35,651 bases of DNA, from contig CALKJU010000104.1 in assembly GCA_937995535.1 (NCBI GenBank), positions 1 to 35,651 of the forward strand, in the 5' to 3' direction. This DNA is from an uncultured Alphaproteobacteria bacterium. Lineage in GTDB: Bacteria > Pseudomonadota > Alphaproteobacteria > Geminicoccales > Geminicoccaceae. Both the position numbers and the translations under genes were made by a program. The notes below the pieces were generated by a model. That model had not been told where the DNA came from and made no database searches. It saw only the letters and a program-made list of their open reading frames with translations. Numbering within the stretch: the stretch's first letter is position 1; the number at the start of each line of letters is the position of its first letter. Shown here in pieces: positions 33,232-35,651 of the stretch.

Positions 33232-33615
33232 ATGAACTGGCTGACCGGTCTGTTCCTGCTGATCATGCTGCTGTTCGCGGCCCTTCAGTACAACGATCCC
33301 GACGCGCTGTTGTGGATCGCGATCTACGGCCTCGTCGCCGTGTGGTGCGCCCTCACCCTGTGGCGCCCGGGACTGCTGCGCGCGACGCCCGCCTTGCGCT
33401 GGGCCGCGCTCGCCAGCCTCGCCGCCTACGGCATGGGCTTCCTCTGGCTGATCCCCACCTACAGCGGGCAATTCTTGAGCAACAGCATGATGGCGCCGGG
33501 CGTGGAGACGACCCGCGAGGCCTTCGGGCTGCTGATCTGCGTGATCGTCACGGGCTATGTGCTGTGGGCCGACGGGCGCGCCAGCGGGTTCCGCGCCGGG
33601 CCGGCTCGGGCCTAG
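33232..33615 (+). CDS. TMEM220-like membrane protein
   Basis: A 127-residue protein with four predicted helices: TGLFLLIMLLFAALQ near 5-19, DALLWIAIYGLVAVWCALTL near 24-43, a third near 55-72, and FGLLICVIVTGYVLW near 98-112. The N-terminal MNWLTGLFLLIM followed by QYNDPDALLW is the signature of the transmembrane protein 220 family, of unknown function. ATG 33232 follows GGGGAGG. It is 62 bp downstream of the EboF-like gene and may be cotranscribed. Its TAG overlaps the TAG of the convergent EboB-like gene in the palindrome CTAG. Confidence 0.75.
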   Translation: MNWLTGLFLLIMLLFAALQYNDPDALLWIAIYGLVAVWCALTLWRPGLLRATPALRWAALASLAAYGMGFLWLIPTYSGQFLSNSMMAPGVETTREAFGLLICVIVTGYVLWADGRASGFRAGPARA

Positions 33616-34529
33616 CGGATCCGCAACTCGTCGCTGCGTGGCGCGCGGTCGGCGATTCGCGGCTCCTGGCCGCCGCGGAGGATCGAGTTGCCCATGTAGA
33701 GCGTGCGCTGGTCGATCGGCGGCGGGTCGAGCCAGTCGGCCTCGTTGATCTGCCCGCTCTGGCCGTAGGCTGCGAGCGGGTTCTCGTAGGTGACCTTGCG
33801 GATCTGCGTCTCCGGGATGCCGCCGCGGCGCATCAGCTCGGCGGTCTTGGGTACCGCCAGCGGATCGGAGATGCCCCAGTCGCAGGCCGAATCGCAGAAG
33901 ATCCGCTCGGCCCCGTAGGCGCGGACGATCTCCACCATCCGCTCGTTGCCCATCTTGGTGAAGGGGTAGATCGAGAAGGCCGCCCAGAAGCCGCGGTCGA
34001 GCACCTCGCGCACGGTCTCCTCGTTGTTGTGGTCGATGACCACGCGCGAGGGTGCCAGCCCGTGCTCCTCGACCACGTCCATCGAGCGCGTCGTGCCACG
34101 CTTTTTGTCGCGGTGCGGGGTGTGCACCATGACCGGCAGGTCGAGCTCCTTGGCCAGCTCGATCTGGAGGCGGAAATACTTGTCCTCGAGATCGGTCTGC
34201 TCGTCGTAGCCGATCTCGCCGATGGCGACGACGCCCTCCTTGAGCGCGAAGCGCGGCAAGATCTCCATCACCGCTTCCGCCAGCTCCTCGTTGTTCGCCT
34301 CCTTGCTGTTCAGCCCGACCGTGCAGTAGTGGCGCAGTCCGAACTGCCCGGCGCGGAACCGCTCGAAGCCGCAGATCATCGACAGGTAGTCGATGTAGGT
34401 GCCGACATGGGTGCGCGGCTGACCGAGCCAGAACGCGGGCTCGATGCAGGCGACGACGCCAGCCGCCGCCATCCGCTCGTAGTCGTCGGTCGTCCGCGAA
34501 ATCATATGGGTGTGGGAATCGATGTACAT
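33612..34529 (-). CDS. eboB: TatD-family metal-dependent hydrolase, EboB-like
   Basis: A 305-residue TIM-barrel hydrolase of the amidohydrolase superfamily. Likely metal ligands are His6 and His8 (DSHTHM), Glu105 (GEIGYDE), His136 (VMVHTPH), His167 (DHNNEE), and an Asp in FCDSACDWG near 213-217. The region after residue 220 (KVTYENPLAAYGQSG) resembles the EboB subgroup rather than the DNase TatD. Next to EboA and with an EboF homologue close by, it belongs to the Ebo cluster, which in cyanobacteria is linked to export of metabolites such as scytonemin. Start ATG 34529 follows GGGGAGGA. It is 25 bp after the EboA gene and probably cotranscribed. Confidence 0.82.
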   Translation of the reverse strand: MYIDSHTHMISRTTDDYERMAAAGVVACIEPAFWLGQPRTHVGTYIDYLSMICGFERFRAGQFGLRHYCTVGLNSKEANNEELAEAVMEILPRFALKEGVVAIGEIGYDEQTDLEDKYFRLQIELAKELDLPVMVHTPHRDKKRGTTRSMDVVEEHGLAPSRVVIDHNNEETVREVLDRGFWAAFSIYPFTKMGNERMVEIVRAYGAERIFCDSACDWGISDPLAVPKTAELMRRGGIPETQIRKVTYENPLAAYGQSGQINEADWLDPPPIDQRTLYMGNSILRGGQEPRIADRAPRSDELRIR

Positions 34530-34554
34530 GCGATCCTCCCCTGCCCCGCCGCTG

Positions 34555-35415
34555 TCAGCCTTCGGCGAGAACCCGCCAGCTCAGCCGGCCGGCGGCGAGC
34601 GCCGCGGACAGCTCCGGCTCACCGGCGAGCATCGCCCGTGCCTCGGCCCGCGGGCAAGCGGCGAGTGCCAGCGCCGCCGCCTCCCGCTCGCGGCCGCCGC
34701 CGGTCGCGAGCACGCGGCGCAGGTCCTCGAGAGCGGCGTCGTCCGCATGCGGCCCGACGCAGCGCCAGAGCTCGGGGCTGACCGGGCGGCCGGCCGCCCA
34801 GCGCTCGTGCGCGTAGTCGCAGAGCATCCGCATCAGAGCGGGATTGGCACGGGCGTCGAGACCGCGGATCGGATCCAGTGTCGTATCGATGAACAGGGCC
34901 TTCAGGACGAGGTGGTTCCACGCCAACTCGTCGAACTGTTCGGCCGGATAGGGGTTGTGGTGCGCCACGGCCTCGAAGATCGGCCGCATGCCGCTGCGTG
35001 CCCCTTCCCGGGCTCGCGCCACGTGCCGCGGCGGGTCCGGGTACAGCGGCAGGCCGCGATAGAAGGTGATCGTCTCGCCGATGTCGGCGGTGACGAAGAG
35101 CTGGCGCAGGCGCTGCGCGAAGGCGTCGCCGGTGCCGCCGCCGGCGAGCAGGAGCACGATCCGCGCCGCCTGATCGACGCTCCAGTCGCTCGGGTCCCAG
35201 CCCGGCCGTGCCGCCTCGGCGGCGGCGAGGTCGCTCGTGCTGAGCGCCAGGTCCGCCTTGCCGAGCTTGCGCGGGACGTAGCTGATAGCGAGGTAGAAGT
35301 CGCGATCGGAGCAGCCGGACGCGAGACGCACGCGCTGCTCCTGCAGCCAAGCACGACGCGGCTCGTCCAGCTGCCGGTCGAGCCAGCGGACGAGCAGCTC
35401 GGCCGCCGTGGTCAC
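34555..35415 (-). CDS. eboA: EboA domain protein
   Basis: A 286-residue soluble, largely helical protein of the EboA family. Family features are RDFYLAISYVPRKLGKADL near 38-56, RPGWDPSDWSVDQAAR near 70-85, a helical middle with FVTADIGETITFY, EAVAHHNPYPAEQFDELAWN near 150-169, VLKALFIDTTLDPIRGLD, and DYAHERWAAGR with SPELWRCVGP. The tail contains an Ala/Arg-rich helical stretch. No catalytic motif is known for the family. The start is GTG 35415, 16 bp after the cytochrome c gene, with EboB downstream, so cytochrome-eboA-eboB is the apparent operon. Biochemical function is unknown. Confidence 0.82.
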   Translation of the reverse strand: MTTAAELLVRWLDRQLDEPRRAWLQEQRVRLASGCSDRDFYLAISYVPRKLGKADLALSTSDLAAAEAARPGWDPSDWSVDQAARIVLLLAGGGTGDAFAQRLRQLFVTADIGETITFYRGLPLYPDPPRHVARAREGARSGMRPIFEAVAHHNPYPAEQFDELAWNHLVLKALFIDTTLDPIRGLDARANPALMRMLCDYAHERWAAGRPVSPELWRCVGPHADDAALEDLRRVLATGGGREREAAALALAACPRAEARAMLAGEPELSAALAAGRLSWRVLAEG

Positions 35416-35431
35416 GGTCGCGAGCCTGGGC

Positions 35432-35651
35432 TCACGGTGAGAACTCCTTGCTCTTCACGTAGGCGACGATGCCGATCAGCTCGTCTTCGGAGTACAGCTC
35501 GCCCCAGGCCGGCATGCCCCTGAAGCCGTTGGCGACGCGGTGAAAGACGAACTCCGGCTTGTAGCGCGCCGGGCGCAGCTTCGGCGCCTTGCCCGGATAG
35601 GCCTTGGCACCGTGGCAGTGCGCACATTGTTCGTGCCAGATGACCTGACCG
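35432..35651 (-). CDS. c-type cytochrome, C-terminal part (5' end outside window)
   Basis: The frame enters from the window edge on the minus strand and ends at TGA (35434-35432), giving 73 complete residues. It contains the haem-binding motif CAHCH followed by GAKAYPGKAPKL, and the axial Met in FRGMPAWGEL, then SEDELIGIVAYVKS. This is a class I monohaem cytochrome c, exported and attached to haem in the periplasm. Only one haem site is in the visible part; the signal peptide lies outside. Its position 16 bp upstream of eboA suggests cotranscription. Confidence 0.85.
   Translation of the reverse strand, partial: GQVIWHEQCAHCHGAKAYPGKAPKLRPARYKPEFVFHRVANGFRGMPAWGELYSEDELIGIVAYVKSKEFSP

Noticed and set aside
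35412..35627. A 71-codon minus-strand frame at the right edge
   Set aside because: It is out of frame with the cytochrome c sequence carrying CAHCH and the axial Met, which is the real gene.
1..35651. Search for CRISPR arrays, insertion sequences, integrases and rRNA genes
   Set aside because: No regularly spaced repeats, transposase or recombinase motifs, terminal inverted repeats or rRNA-like segments were seen.

Overview
The window is 35.6 kb of very G+C-rich, tightly packed chromosomal DNA. Gene content, alternative starts (many GTG, two TTG) and gene order suggest an alphaproteobacterium, probably Rhodospirillales-like: an alpha-type pyrE, and a run of polyprenyl diphosphate synthase, DUF2007 protein, tRNA1(Val) methyltransferase, S49 peptidase, glyQ, glyS and ppdK. 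This placement is an inference from family knowledge. No insertion sequence, integrase, phage gene or CRISPR array is visible, and no gap exceeds about 200 bp.

Region 1 (1-3372): the tail of an unidentified gene, a decayed GNAT acetyltransferase, tRNA-Pro(CGG) with a candidate promoter, a DUF4399 secreted protein, an MFS transporter, and a convergent polyprenyl diphosphate synthase. Region 2 (3496-12185): a long co-directional housekeeping run ending in ppdK and a meaB GTPase whose TTG start overlaps the ppdK stop. ygfZ (Fe-S cluster assembly) converges on it. Region 3 (13167-18402): a trehalose operon (otsB, a GH15 glycosidase, otsA) followed by a membrane family 2 glycosyltransferase.

Region 4 (18474-31613) is entirely on the minus strand. 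From upstream to downstream it holds a class III adenylate cyclase with TolB-like and TPR parts, a GMC oxidoreductase, a short CDF cation transporter with a His-tailed EamA transporter, and a three-gene sugar cluster (ketose 3-epimerase, class II aldolase, VOC protein). An ammonium transporter with a near-consensus sigma-54 promoter and a very strong terminator follows. Last comes a sugar ABC importer (binding protein, two permeases, no ATPase) whose last gene overlaps pyrE. A perfect 11-bp stem hairpin lies between the binding protein and the first permease.

Region 5 (31784-35651) is the most unusual. It carries homologues of EboF (phosphodiesterase-like), EboB (TatD-like) and EboA, members of the Ebo/EDB cluster known from cyanobacteria, scattered bacteria and eustigmatophyte plastids. 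Here they are split over two converging transcription units with a TMEM220-like membrane protein and a c-type cytochrome. EboC, EboD and EboE are not in the window.
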